Assembly (NCBI GenBank): GCA_022606425.2
Contig: JAHDVF020000739.1
Coordinates: forward strand, 682,001-746,000
Direction: 5' to 3'
Source of the DNA: Lepidostoma basale
Taxonomy: Eukaryota; Arthropoda; Insecta; Trichoptera; Lepidostomatidae
Length of the DNA: 64,000 bases
Every line of letters begins with the position of its first letter. Positions within the stretch are counted from its first letter, which is position 1. This document shows, in pieces, positions 52,119 to 62,574 of this stretch. The translations under genes and the position numbers were made by a program. Below the pieces are notes generated by a model. It was given only the letters and a program-made list of their open reading frames with translations, had not been told where the DNA came from and made no database searches.

Positions 52119-53345
52119 TTGCGTTTTAGGTTTGCGGACGACATTGTGGTCATTAGTGAGGACATAGACGAACTGACTCAAATGATCCCACTGCATTCCT
52201 CTTGGGCATGCTGGGGACCAATAGTTTACAGATGTGAAGGGATGGGTGCAGATTTACCAATTTCTTCAGACTTATCAGGGGATTCTTTAAAAATTCCGTT
52301 ATCTTGGAGGCTATCCATCTTTATGTTCCAGATGGTTATCTTCGACAGCGTCAGCACAGACTGTTTTATCTCCCAGCATGCAGAACCAACCTGCTTCTGG
52401 TGATGCCGGTGGGGAGAGCAATTAAACTGCTGAACATGATCGCTTCGGAAATCGATATCTTTCATATTCGTGAAAGTACGTTCAGAAGACAAATACTCTT
52501 GACTTTGGAGAGTATCTTGTATTCCTAAGGTCGAACCATCTCTCATGCGTTCCTGGTATTATATATTTATTATGTTTTGCCTGTTCTCAATAGATGCCTT
52601 AAACTATAAAAAAAATTGTAATGTCTTTTGAGAAAATAAACTGATTTGATTTGATTTGAAGAGTTGCAGGAAGTATCAAATAAAATAGGCTTAGAAATGA
52701 ATATAGGAAAAACAGTTTTTAAGTCCTGAAAATAAAAACTTCACTATCCGCAACAGCACCATAGAAAGAGTCAGCGAATACATATACCTGGGACACAAGA
52801 TTAAATTAGGGAAAGAAAACCAGACAGCGGAAATATCGAGGCGAATAGGGTTGAGCTGGGCAGCTTTCGGCAAACTAAAACACGTCTTTGAAAACAAGGA
52901 AACTCCAATATGTCTAAAGAGAAAAATCTATGATTCATGCGTACTGCCGGTGATGACTTATGGGATGGAGACTATGACCCTCATCAATAGAAATGTAAAG
53001 AGATTAAGAGTCACGCAGTGTTCCATGGAAAGACATAAGATCGGCGTCAGTCTCCGAGATAAAATCAGAAATGAGGAGATTAGACGCCGAACAAAAATAA
53101 CGGACATCATGGAACGACTAGCGAGACTGAAGTGGCAATGGGCGGGTCATGTGGCGAGACAAGGTGAGGATAGATGGACCCAGAAAATATTAAGGTGGAG
53201 ACCATGGGAAAATAGGAGAAGCGTCGGTAGGCCGCAAAAAGGTGGGCCGACGAAATTGCTGCCGTGGGGGGGGGGGAAATGTGGCTGCAGCTGCCAGAAA
53301 GTAGAGACGGGTGGAAAGGAAGGGCAGTGGACCGATGAAGGCTGA
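52119..53345 (+). pseudogene. LINE reverse transcriptase with FADD box, split by LINE-B
   Basis: The first part RFRFADDIVVISEDIDELTQ-M carries the catalytic FADD of the RT palm (52131-52142). After 469 bp of LINE-B it resumes EELQEVSNKIGLEMNIGKT, VSEYIYLGHKIKLGKENQTA, EISRRIGLSWAAFGKLKHVF, CLKRKIYDSCVLPVMTYGME, LRDKIRNEEIRRRTKITDIM, ERLARLKWQWAGHVARQGED and RRSVGRPQ, ending (GAA)n. A single frameshift is seen near 52725. It is a LINE-D relative and the longest RT piece in the window. Confidence 0.85.
52187..52655 (+). mobile_element. LINE-B 3' end inserted in a LINE RT
   Basis: It carries DGYLRQRQHRLFYLPACRTN, LLLVMPVGRAIKLLNMIASE, IDIFHIRESTFRRQILLTLE, the 3' UTR and an (ATTTG)n tail at 52641-52658. 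The host reading DELTQM(I)EELQEV is restored by its removal. The duplication is not clear because the tail and target are both ATTTGA-like. Confidence 0.8.
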
Positions 53346-53364
53346 CGAAGAAGAAGAAGAAGAC

Positions 53365-53705
53365 GAATGATAGATGGATCAAATTTAGGAAGACAAGATA
53401 CTCTCTAAAGTTAAGAGTATTTGTCTTCTGAACGTACTTTTTGAAAGACGTAGATCTCCGAGGTAACCTTGTTCAGCAGACTGATTGCTCCTCCCACCGG
53501 AATTATTAGAGGCAGGTTGGTTCTTGCGGCCGGAAGAATAAACAATCTATGCTGGCGCTGTCGGAGATATCTGTAGGGAACAAAAAGACCTACACCCTCC
53601 ATCGGCTGAGTTCTCAAAATATCCTCTAATTACTCTAAAGAAATGGGTTATGAGAAACCCGTCTCTTCGAAGCTGCAGAGAATTGGATCACTTATAAATG
53701 TATTA
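53365..53705 (-). pseudogene. LINE-B' 3' end
   Basis: Minus strand: VGLFVPYRYLRQRQHRLFIL, PAARTNLPLIIPVGGAISLL, NKVTSEIYVF. It includes the ATGGGTTATGAGAAACCCGT region that is interrupted by LINE-G at 19949. Confidence 0.75.
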
Positions 53706-53729
53706 CTAACTATATTTTATTTATTGAAA

Positions 53730-53905
53730 AGATAATAATGTCTTAGAAAGGCGAAACATGCCATTCCCATAAACCATAATAAAACTACTAGTAAAACAGA
53801 TCAGAAGATGGCATCAAGCTGCCGAAACCGGTCGACGTAAAAACACAAGTGGAAGCACACTAAATATATAATAATAAAGAAATTTTGTACCATTTTTTGT
53901 TGTTG
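53730..53905 (+). repeat. Foldback F joined to foldback E
   Basis: AATAATGTCTTAGAAAGGCG-AAACATGCC and ATAATAAAACTACTAGTAAA (family F) run directly into GATCAGAAGATGGCATCAAG-CTGCCGAAACCGGTCGACGT and ACACAAGTGGAAGCACACTA (family E). The join looks like an insertion of E into F. Confidence 0.65.
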
Positions 53906-53909
53906 TTTT

Positions 53910-54430
53910 CATTCACCTGTTCATGTATGCACTTGATGGTAAAAAAAATATGTATTAACCAATGTGCATCGAATAAATAATCTTTGAGCATAAAATAAAT
54001 ACTAGTAAAAAGGTAAAATTAAAAAATTACCGATGCCCAAGTTAAGTGTATTCACTGCTTAAAAACAAATGTTAACTTGACTTTATGAAAAAAACCGAAA
54101 TAATCATTTCCACGCACCGCGGTTCGGACTGTTGCTACTGAGAAGCGATGTAACAAGTTCGCTTGTTCCAGACACGATTGCCAATTTCACGACCTTGTGT
54201 CATTAGTTTGGGCAAAGATAAACGAACAATGGCTGTTCATTATCTTTTGAAAGATTGTATGCAAATTGCCGGCTGGTAGACGGTCCATGAATGCACTGCG
54301 CATTCATTAAAATAACGCCCAATCAGGCCGCAGTGCACAACTGCATATCCTGCATGGTCTGGTGCGAGAGAATCAGATTTATCTATGGTAAACTCAACTT
54401 GACGAAGGACAAAGCTTGTCAATGTGATGG
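53910..54430. other. No gene seen
   Basis: No recognised repeat. A minus-strand open segment at 54245-54430 includes LAPDHAGYAVVHCGLIGRYF but lacks any motif I know. Confidence 0.35.
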
Positions 54431-54434
54431 ATTG

Positions 54435-54680
54435 TGTTGCCAATCTAAAAATGGAAATGGGTAGGACATGTCGCCAGACAGGGAACAGATAGATAGAGGT
54501 ACAGAGTCTCGACGTGAAAACTATGGAAAAGAGAAAAAGACATTGGTCTACCCCAAAAAAAAGGGCTGATGACATATTTTTTTAGTCGGGGGTAGAAGAT
54601 GGATGAGAATGGCGCAGGATAGAGGAAAATGGAGGCTGTTTGAAAAGGCCTCCAGCAGTCTATAGATGGCTAGGGAGAAG
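54435..54680 (+). pseudogene. LINE-D tail
   Basis: Decayed: LKMEMGRTCRQTGNR in place of LKWKWVGHVARQGNR, then HWSTPKKRADDIF, RMAQDRGKWRLFEKA and YRWLGRRK, ending GAAGAAAAAGAAGAAA. Same subfamily as 45435-45655. Confidence 0.6.
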
Positions 54681-54784
54681 AAAAAGAAGAAACTCAAGTC
54701 AAATAACGAAAAACTAGGCATAATAATTACTACGTATTTTTCGCTCTTGGCTTTAGAATTCGAACAATATAGAAACCTTCAATG

Positions 54785-54978
54785 ATTTTGCCGACCTTGA
54801 TGTATGAAACTGAAGCATGGAAGTGGCAAAAGAAGGATGAAAGTAGAATAAATGCAGTAGAAATGAGATCTCTAAGACGAATGTGTGATAAATCTGTTTA
54901 TGATAGAGTTTTAAATTCAAATATAAGAAGTGAATGTGGTGCGAACGAAAGTGTTATGAACAAAATAATGAAAGGATA
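54785..54978 (+). pseudogene. LINE-A piece truncated by foldback C
   Basis: LPTLMYETEAWKWQKKDESR, INAVEMRSLRRMCDKSVYDR, SNIRSECGANESVMNKIMKG; the frame stops where foldback C begins. The remainder is not found after the foldback. Confidence 0.7.
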
Positions 54979-55375
54979 TATTTCTCTTTTTCCTTTTTAC
55001 ACTTTGTTTATACAACACTTCAATTAAAAAAAAATTAATTACATAGACATGTTTCGGACAACCATTCCTTCTTCAGTGATACATATTATAAAGATACATA
55101 CGGATTTAAAATATTATAAAATTGTTTACATGATATGACAGATGTTACAAGATTTATTTTATAACATCTGTCAAATCATGTGAACAATTTTATAATATTT
55201 TAAATCTGTTTGTAACTTTATAATATGTATCACTGAAGAAGGACTGGTAGTCCGAAACATGTCTATTTAATTTTAATTGTTTTAATTGATGTGTTCTATA
55301 AACAAAGTGTATAAACAAAGAAAAAGAAAAATAAATCAATTCCAACACAAAGTATGGCGAATATAAAAGAAAAGA
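54979..55375. repeat. Foldback family C, complete inverted pair
   Basis: The left arm (TTCTCTTTTTCCTTTTTACA, CTTTGTTTATACAACACTTC, TACATAGACATGTTTCGGAC) is inverted on the right (TCCGAAACATGTCTATTTAA, GTGTATAAACAAAGAAAAAG). The CTGAAGA-stem-GAAACATGTC core occurs in both arms: minus 55046-55076 and plus 55233-55263. The right side extends with CACAAAGTATGGCGAATATA. Confidence 0.75.
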
Positions 55376-55379
55376 TAAA

Positions 55380-56160
55380 TTTAAAACTTAAGTGGTTCAA
55401 TTGGTTCCATTCACACACAAATTCAATTAAAAGGTTAACTTGAAGCCATTTTTTCTTTCAAGTTAGGTTAGTTTCTCATAATTACATTTATATTAAAAAG
55501 AGTCGGACACAACTTTCCATAATATATGAAAGCACATACAAAATATATATAATAATAAATGCGATATGTCAAAAATATGATGAAACAAATAATGACAATT
55601 TGCGTAAGGCGCTGGCAAAATTATTGCCACAATTCCACGTTATTTAAGTCATAATTTCAAAGTACCTAATTACGCAATGCAAGTTAAAGCGTGTTCATAA
55701 ATTGTACACATAATTTAATGTAAAAAAATATGAAATCGAGGGGAAGGATTGCCATTTTTTCTTGCAAAATATCATAACCCTAAATTATTTTATAAAACGA
55801 GCGACGCAAAATACACGAGACTATTTTTAAATTTGTTTTTATTTTAATTTATGGATTGGGGACGGATATCAATACGGCTTTTTGGTAAGTACTCCATCGT
55901 GTACTGCGACAGACATGCTAATTAGTTCTGGAAACGCGTGGGTCTTGGATGAAAATATCTTGTGTGATTTTTAAACATAATACTCTTATTCGCAAATTAA
56001 TCATATAATGTCACAACCAAAATACATTTATCATAAGAAATAAGTTTATCGTAGGATTATGAAATTAAATATTAAGAATCGAGTACATATATCAAATAAA
56101 TACGTATGTAGGTACTAATGATATTAAGAATACTTAAAACCAAATGAATTTTAAATAAAA
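55380..56160. other. AT-rich DNA, nothing recognised
   Basis: No coding bias or named repeat. A GC-neutral stretch near 55850-55960 has no ORF of interest. Confidence 0.4.
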
Positions 56161-56165
56161 CTCGT

Positions 56166-56576
56166 TAAAGGATTAATTGTATCTCAATAGAGACGAAGAT
56201 GAAAATTAGGAACAGAATATGGTAGTCGAGGTGTTTACAGGACTTATGACATGTCATTGGTTGGGTTAAGCGCACGCTTTATGCAATACATTCCCCATTC
56301 CACCCTTCATACAACCACCATGTCTGAAATTTTTTTGGAAGTATATATGCTACTATGTAACACCACACTTCACATGTTATATTTCAATCTACACACTAGC
56401 GCCATCTATGGAGATTGGATTAAGCATTAAGCAGAAGATCTTTTTACTAACGCAATGTGAAAGGCTACCGCCATTAACGTATTGCTAGATAACACTACAA
56501 TTTGCATCTTCGTCCTCTAGATGTCACTCCAATTTGCATCTTCGTCTCTATTGAGATACAATTAATCCTTAAAATG
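56166..56576. mobile_element. MITE K, complete
   Basis: AAGGATTAATTGTATCTCAA-TAGAGACGAAGATG at 56166 is inverted at the right (CATCTTCGTCTCTATTGAGA-TACAATTAATCCTT). An extra internal CATCTTCGTC copy lies near 56503. 411 bp, no ORF. The flank after the right end (CCTGCAATGGGTAAAATCCA) also occurs after the copy at 58380-58615. Confidence 0.8.
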
Positions 56577-56779
56577 ATAACCTGCAATGGGTAAAATCCA
56601 GTATTCTTATACATTCAAAATGTTGTAAAAACTCGTTAAGATTAAGACAAATTGGGAAAAAGTTATGTTTCTTCAAAAACGAGTTAATTAAGTGATAGAA
56701 GTACAAGTACATTATTTATTATTTCTTGTAAAATAATATTTAAGTCCATATGAAATAATAATACATAAAAATAGAAATG

Positions 56780-56945
56780 ACATGTTACTCTTAGCAAGGC
56801 GTTATGTGTTTCAATTGTAAAACATAATAAAAACTACTAGAATACATACGTTATTATCATAATAAAAAAATTATAAGAATCGTTTTTCTCTTTTATTGTT
56901 TCTTAAACAATGATATAAGGCTCTGTATTAAATAATAAAAATGAG
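56780..56945 (+). repeat. Foldback family F copy
   Basis: CTCTTAGCAAGGCGTTATGT, ACATAATAAAAACTACTAGA and TTATTGTTTCTTAAACAATG. The order of segments suggests an internal inversion or a composite copy. Confidence 0.5.
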
Positions 56946-57445
56946 ATTACTTGGACTTGGATATTCTGGCTTAAAGAAGTTCAGCTCATGTGGCTATTCC
57001 TCTTACGTCTGATGAAAACATTGTTGAAAGGTGATTTGGTGGGTTGTTAGTTTATGCGGGGGCATGATTTGTGTGGCCCGGAGTGTTCCTCTGAAGGAGG
57101 ATCGATTTTGGGCGCTTGTGGCGGCTGGAGGTGTTTGGGTCGTAATTTGAGAGGTATTTTATTGTGGGGTTAGGATGTGAAGGGAGTCCTTTGTAAAAAC
57201 GTTCGGCAAGTTTCAGAACGAATTTATCTATCATCGGGATTCCCGATTCTAGGTGCAGTTATGTGATCCTGGTCCATGAAAATGCACCAAGCGATAAACG
57301 GATGGCCTTATTTTGCAGGATTTGGAGTTTTCGTATGTGACTCGAAGCTGCATAGCCCCAAGTTGGGGCTGCGTAAGTGAAGATCGGCCTTATGACCGTT
57401 TTGTATATCAGGAGTTTATTGTCGGTGCTTAGTATTAGTTTTCTA
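56945..57445 (-). pseudogene. Jockey-like LINE C-terminus and 3' UTR
   Basis: Minus strand: LSTDNKLLIYKTVIRPIFTY, AAPTWGYAASSHIRKLQILQ, NKAIRLSLGAFSWTRIT-stop-LHLESGIPMID, KFVLKLAERFYKGLPSHPNP, TIKYLSNYDPNTSSRHKRPK. These are the hallmark thumb/C-terminal motifs of jockey-clade RTs. One in-frame stop interrupts about 125 codons. The 3' UTR ends near 56945 with AGAATATCCAAGTCCAAG. Confidence 0.85.
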
Positions 57446-57464
57446 GCAATTGTATGTATTTTAT

Positions 57465-57605
57465 AAGGATCACATGTTTTGGCCTAGCTAAGGCATTATC
57501 CAATAAAGACATTTGATAATGCCTCAGCAAGGCGAAATATATCACTTCAATAAACATAATAAAACTTCCAAAAAACAGACGTTTTCATTAATATTAAATA
57601 TTTCT
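57465..57605. repeat. Foldback family F, both arms
   Basis: ATAAGGATCACATGTTTTGGC, CTAGCTAAGGCATTATCCAA on the left; TTTGATAATGCCTCAGCAAG, GCGAAATATATCACTTCAAT and CTTCCAAAAAACAGACGTTT on the right. Confidence 0.7.
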
Positions 57606-57826
57606 TATTTCAGTTATAAAAACACATTTTCGACTTGTTTAATCTACAAAATTTTATGATCTAATAAAACATCTAGAAAATAAACGTTTCCGTCAATATT
57701 TTATACTAATTGACTATACAAGAATCAATTTATCACATATTTTCTTCGTTAATCTTTGAGTTCTCAATATGAACATCGATTCGTTTGAATACAAAATTAT
57801 TTAAAGTGAGCTCTGTGGTCACTTGT

Positions 57827-57962
57827 AAGAACTAAACACTAGTAAGGAGTAAATACTAGTATGAACTAAAATCTAGTAAAAACTAGACACTAGTAAGATC
57901 TAAACACTAGTAATAACTAAAAACTAGTAAGAACTAAATACTAGTAAGAACTAAAAACTAGT
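57827..57962. repeat. Minisatellite, 17-bp unit x 8
   Basis: Exactly eight 17-bp units of consensus AAGAACTAAACACTAGT, each ending in CTAGT. Units differ from consensus by zero to a few substitutions and none by length. No coding role is apparent. Confidence 0.95.
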
Positions 57963-58379
57963 ACGATACTAAACGCGAGACGCATCGAATGGAATGGTAC
58001 ACTTGTACAGGTACCGAGATAAGGTGATTAGCACGTTAGTTTTTGTACGCAAGACTGATTATGCTAAGCTTAATTAGTTTATAACAGAGAGAAAATTCAC
58101 TACGTAGATCTAATTAGACTAATGAGGATATATGATCTCTAGCACAGCCACTGGACCAAGCGCAATCCGACTTTACTGTACTTGGATATAGTGCGAAACG
58201 ATTGATATTGAAATATTGTAAAAAAAGCGGTGTATATTTTAAATTGATTTTGGGAATGGCATTCGTTCTGCGAATGTTTGGCCAATTTCAGCTTCTACAG
58301 CTCTGAAACTTCGAAAAGAATTTTTTTTATAAACTATTTTATTATTTAAAGAAAGTATTTTAACACAACAATATTTTTT

Positions 58380-58615
58380 AAGGCTTAATTGTATCTCAAT
58401 AGAGACGAAGATGTAAATTATTTGGAAACAGAATATGGTAGTCGTGGCGTTTACAGAACTTATGACCTGTCATTGGTTGGGTTAAGCGATCACTTTATGT
58501 TTAACAACATTCACCATTCCGCCCTTCTTACGTATATAATGTTTATATTTTTTAATAACTTCACTGTTGGTAGGTCCATCTACATCTCTATTGAGATACA
58601 ATAAATCCTTAAAAA
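58380..58615. mobile_element. MITE K, shorter copy
   Basis: AAGGCTTAATTGTATCTCAA and inverted TTGAGATACAATAAATCCTT-type right end; the interior keeps GGAAACAGAATATGGTAGTC and CATTGGTTGGGTTAAGC. 236 bp, so about 175 bp of interior is missing relative to 56166-56576. Confidence 0.75.
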
Positions 58616-58999
58616 ATGATTAACCCGCAATGGGTAAAAATCCAGTATTTGTCTACAAGTATTTGTATACAAAAAAACAAATTCCACAACGATAATTGTT
58701 TAAATCGGGGACTGCTATTGGTCGAGACAAAATCAAGATGACGGCAAATGGATGTTACTGATTTTGCAAGATAGGTACGTCAAATTTCAAGTCTTATTTT
58801 ACTTGAAAATAAGCTAGTTTTGATATTTACATTTGTACACAATATACAAAAATACTTTATTAATAATTTACCATTCAAAGTTTAAAAAAAATGTTTTTTT
58901 GGAGGTTACTGGCTTTGCAAGTAGTGCCCTCAAGGTACCTAACTTAACCCCAGCAAGAACATTAAAATTATATTCAAGAAATTATTCAAATTGATATAG

Positions 59000-59595
59000 G
59001 AACCATTTCATTTCATTTATTTAATTTAATTTTAATAAAAATTACAAGTATTACAGACATATTTCCAAATCGTTTACAATTACATTATGAGAATTTAAAA
59101 GAGAAGGATAGAAATAATCATAACATTGATATTGCATCTCTGAGGCAACTCACACTATCACGAAATATGTCGACCTCCGAGGCGACCCGATTAAGCAATA
59201 AGATTGCCCTACCCACAGGCATAGCAGGTTTGTTCTGCAGTGCGGCAAATAAAACAATCTGTGCTGTCTTTGACGAAGGGACAAATAGATCTACATCACT
59301 CAGGACATCCGAGTTTTGTATACGGTCGCCAATCAGCTAAAATAAGTGAACTCCCAAGTGAATATTCATCCTTCTCTCTAATGATTGGTAGTTTAGCATA
59401 CCTAGCAAAGAATTCAGACGGAAAGAGGCACGGGTCCGCGCTCCCCGAGGTAAAGAAAGCGCAGAATTTTTTCTGCACTCGCTCCACCATCAGAGAATAT
59501 CGGATCCCAGGCGGTGACCAAATAACGGAACTATATTCCAGCCGACTTCTTACCAGGGAATTATACAACACCAGAAGTACCTGTGTGTTCTAAAA
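59000..59595 (-). pseudogene. CR1/jockey-like LINE C-terminus and 3' end
   Basis: Minus strand: GTS*YTSMLYNSLVRSRLEYSS-like start with VIWSPPGIRYSLMVERVQKK, FCAFFTSGSADP, then SDVDLFVPSSKTAQIVLFAA, MPVGRAILL, ASEVDIFRDSVSCL, a 3' UTR and (AATGA)n tail at about 59005-59025. LEY.SVIWSP....I..ERVQK.F is the standard thumb motif of these LINEs. Confidence 0.8.
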
Positions 59596-60149
59596 TATCT
59601 TGGCATTCCTGAAAACAAATCCAAGCAATGGTACTATTACATAGAGCAACTTTGTGAGATTGAACGATAATTGAGCATCGAACAGAACAAGGTTCGAAAA
59701 ATCACGAAAATTGAACAGTTGATATATTATTGTAAAGCTGACGCGAAAAATAAAAATAAAATTGTGATACAAAAAAACAGAGTTTTATATAATATATTTG
59801 TAACAACCATGTTATAGTGTTTTCAAGTTAATAAATTAAAACAGCGAGAATAAAAAAAGTTTGAGAACCAATTGAAGTGAAATTCCTTGGCGATAGTAGT
59901 GTCAATAAGGAAAAAAAGCAAGATTGGTATGCGGTATGCGCGTCACACTCGCTCTTATCACCCCCCGGCTCGACGATAGTCCTCTCTCCTTCCCTCTAGC
60001 CTCTATCCAACTTTATTCTGATAACAGATAACTTTAAACTGAATCATAATTCTTGGAATTGCAACACGAGCAACTTATCTAGGTGACACTCTAGTTCAAG
60101 ATGAAAAACCATTAGTTGATAGATCCGATATTTTTTTGTGCACAATGGT

Positions 60150-60750
60150 ATTCTTATACGTGGAACTGACAAAAGAAGGATGAAAGTAAAATAAATAAAG
60201 TAGAAATGAGAGGGGGAGTAAGAGGGATCCTATCGACTCTTCGAGCGGTGCATGACCATCACCGTGGTGATGGCCATGCTACGCTGGAGGATTGATCTGA
60301 TCCCAAGTACCTATCCACACCTCCTCGACTTTGGTCTCTCCTGGAAACTATGCGAAATGTTAGAGATCGAGTGTGAATAACCTCGGTGGATAATATTGAT
60401 GCATAGGCTAACGTGGAAGAACACCTCGCCAACCCGTCTGGCAAGCGTGGCGTTGTAATGCCAACCACCCCCCGTATGACATGTCATACATGGAGAAGTA
60501 TGGGGGAGGCCTATGTCCAGCAGTGGACGACAACGGCTGTTAAAGAAGAAGAGAAGAAGAGCTCTCTTAGATGAATGTGTTCAAAACTGTGTATAATAGA
60601 GTGTCGAATAAAAATATAAGAAGTGAATGCGGTGCGAATGAAGTGTTATGAATAAAATAATGAAAAGATCATTAAGATGGTTTTGACACATGGAAAGAAT
60701 GAATGAAGAAAGAATGGTTAAAAAAGTATACGTCAACGATGTAATATATC
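60150..60750 (+). pseudogene. LINE-A copy split by element N
   Basis: 60150-60207 (ELTKEG.KXNKXSRNE frame, GGATGAAAGTAAAATAAATA) and 60558-60750 (TCTCTTAGATGAATGTGTTC, AATATAAGAAGTGAATGCGG, ERMNEERMVKKVYVNDVIYL) are adjacent in other LINE-A copies (GAAATGAGATCTCTTAGACG). Element N fills the gap. Confidence 0.75.
60208..60557 (+). mobile_element. Element N, uninterrupted copy
   Basis: Matches 5485-5755 plus 6182-6262. Contains ACCATCACCGTGGTGATGGC, CCTCGGTGGATAATATTGAT, CCACCCCCCGTATGACATGT and GGGGGAGGCCTATGTCCAGC then (GAA)n. It gives the empty site for the 426-bp insertion at 5756-6181. Confidence 0.75.
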
Positions 60751-60774
60751 TAATGATGAAGTAAGAAGGAAATG

Positions 60775-60935
60775 GACTTGGACTTGGATCTTCTGGCTTA
60801 CAGAGGTTCAGCTCTAATTCCTCTTATGTCTGTAGGAAATATTGTTGGAATGTGATTTGTTGATTTATGATGGGGCCAAATGTATGGCCCGAAGTGTCCC
60901 TCTGAAAGAGGGCGAGGGGGAATTTAGGGCAAGGC
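60775..60935 (-). pseudogene. Jockey-like LINE 3' UTR
   Basis: GACTTGGACTTGGATCTTCT, AATTCCTCTTATGTCTGTAG, GGCCCGAAGTGTCCCTCTGA, in the order seen at 56945-57100 inverted. Confidence 0.6.
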
Positions 60936-60949
60936 GGATGAATGCATGA

Positions 60950-61225
60950 TAAATATTATAATTAAGAAAGGGTCACTAAGATGGTTTGGATATATGGAAC
61001 GAATGGATGAGGGAAGAATGGTTAAAAGATATATACAAGTAGTTCGAATGGAAAAATAAGTCGAGGAAGTCCAAGGAAGACATGGCATGACCAAATTAAT
61101 CAATTACTGAAAGGCGGCCATGTTCGGAGTAGGAACAATCGAGCATGTCACGATGTGTGAATGTAGAAGAGGGAGTTACGTCAGGATAAAAAAATGTGCC
61201 TACCTCTCCGGAGAAACGAGTGATG
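60950..61225 (+). pseudogene. LINE-A 3' end
   Basis: NIIIKKGSLRWFGYMERMDE, GRMVKRYIQVVRMEK*VEEV-type decayed segment, TWHDQINQLLKGGHVRSRNN and SGETSDGW at the terminus. It is followed by a second LINE-A end in the same orientation. Confidence 0.7.
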
Positions 61226-61460
61226 GTTGGTAAATGGAATTAGAAATAAAGGAAGACCGAGGAAAACGTGGCACTATCAAATAAATCAAATATCGAATGT
61301 CGGGCATGTGAGGAGTCGGAAAAATCGACGTGCGTGCATGACACGATGTATGAATGTTGAGGAATCGAGAGAAGTGTCAGTAAAGAAAAATGTGGCAGTC
61401 CATTATTTCTGCCTACCCCTTCGAGGATACGGCATGATGGTTAACTAGTTAGTTTGTTTC
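61226..61460 (+). pseudogene. LINE-A 3' end
   Basis: NGIRNKGRPRKTWHYQINQI, SNVGHVRSRKNRRACMTRCM, NVEESREVS, then PFEDTA-stop with TGATGGTTAACTAGTTAGTT. Tandem with the previous copy. Confidence 0.75.
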
Positions 61461-61464
61461 AATA

Positions 61465-62270
61465 ATTTTAAATAAGACATTCCAAAGTGATTTGAATATT
61501 TCTAAAATATATCGCCAGCTGTCCTATAGTTCCGGAAACTCTCGCTAGATGGTAGAGCGCCAGCCTCAGCGAATCCACGAACTTTCCCACGTAAAAAAAT
61601 GGCCAAACACTGTTGTCAAATCTTTATTAACTCGCGCGCGGTATCTGTATGTGGGTCATATTATTTGATAATCTAATGAGTAAGTACTCTTGTATTCGTG
61701 TGTTCGTAAAATGACGATAATAATGTGTGTTTTTCTCCGTATCTGCCACCTTGGAGGTTATGTCATTGTATCTATGTAAATATGCATATCGCGCCGTGTC
61801 AACGAGTGCCTTGCATCTCTCTTATGACTTCGGGAGATAGCCATTTTAATTAATATTTTATCTATAATTTATGACTGCACGATTTTCCAACGTTGAACAG
61901 CAAACAAAAGATATATAAAATGTTATTTATATTTTAAATTTGAATTTAAAGCGAATGAAACAAATGTATAGTTGAAAATTATAAAACTGTCAACTATTCT
62001 AACAATGGAATGACTATTTTATAATATTTATATCATATATTAATTGTTATTTGTTTATTTTTACTTACATTCAAATACTGCAAAGTATACGTATGTCTTG
62101 AAGGTATTCGATTATTATATTATGTATTAATTCACATCAAATTTTTAATATTATATTTCACTACACCGAAAAACTGAAATCCTTTTTTTTTTTTTTCACT
62201 GATATACTATGTTTTCTTTTATCATCTTGGTCGCAGGCCGTTTGTAAATCTGAAACAATAAAATAAAATA
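61465..62270. other. No gene seen
   Basis: AT-rich, with a GC-richer patch at 61520-61680 (CGCTAGATGGTAGAGCGCCA, CTCGCGCGCGGTATCTG). A 16-base T run lies at 62181-62196. No ORF of interest. Confidence 0.4.
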
Positions 62271-62289
62271 ATAAGAAAATGTGTAATTT

Positions 62290-62505
62290 TAGAGTAAAAT
62301 TAAAAAAGGATCACTTATTGTTAGATAGTTTGGAAATAATGGATGAGAAAAGAATGGTTAAAAAGTTGTACATAAGCATTACGAATAGAAAAAGAAACCG
62401 AGGACGATCGGGGAAAACATGGCATAACAAAATAAACGAGCAATGTATGAATATAGAGGAATCTCTCCGGAGAAACGGCGTGATACTTAGTTAGTCAATT
62501 AGTTT
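62290..62505 (+). pseudogene. LINE-A 3' end with deletions
   Basis: LKKDHLLLDSLEIMDEKRMV, KKLYISITNRKRNRGRSGKT, WHNKINEQCMNIEE then LSGETA*YLVSQLV in a shifted frame. The GHVRSRKNRRAC segment is deleted. Confidence 0.65.
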
Positions 62506-62574
62506 GTAATATAGTATTGAATGAAAATATTATTCTTCAAATGTTTGATTTAAAAATGTGTTATCAATATAATA

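Noticed and set aside
54240..54575. A 111-codon minus-strand ORF as a gene.
   Set aside because: Its first part is antisense to a LINE-D tail, and the rest has no motif, splice support or conservation that I can see.
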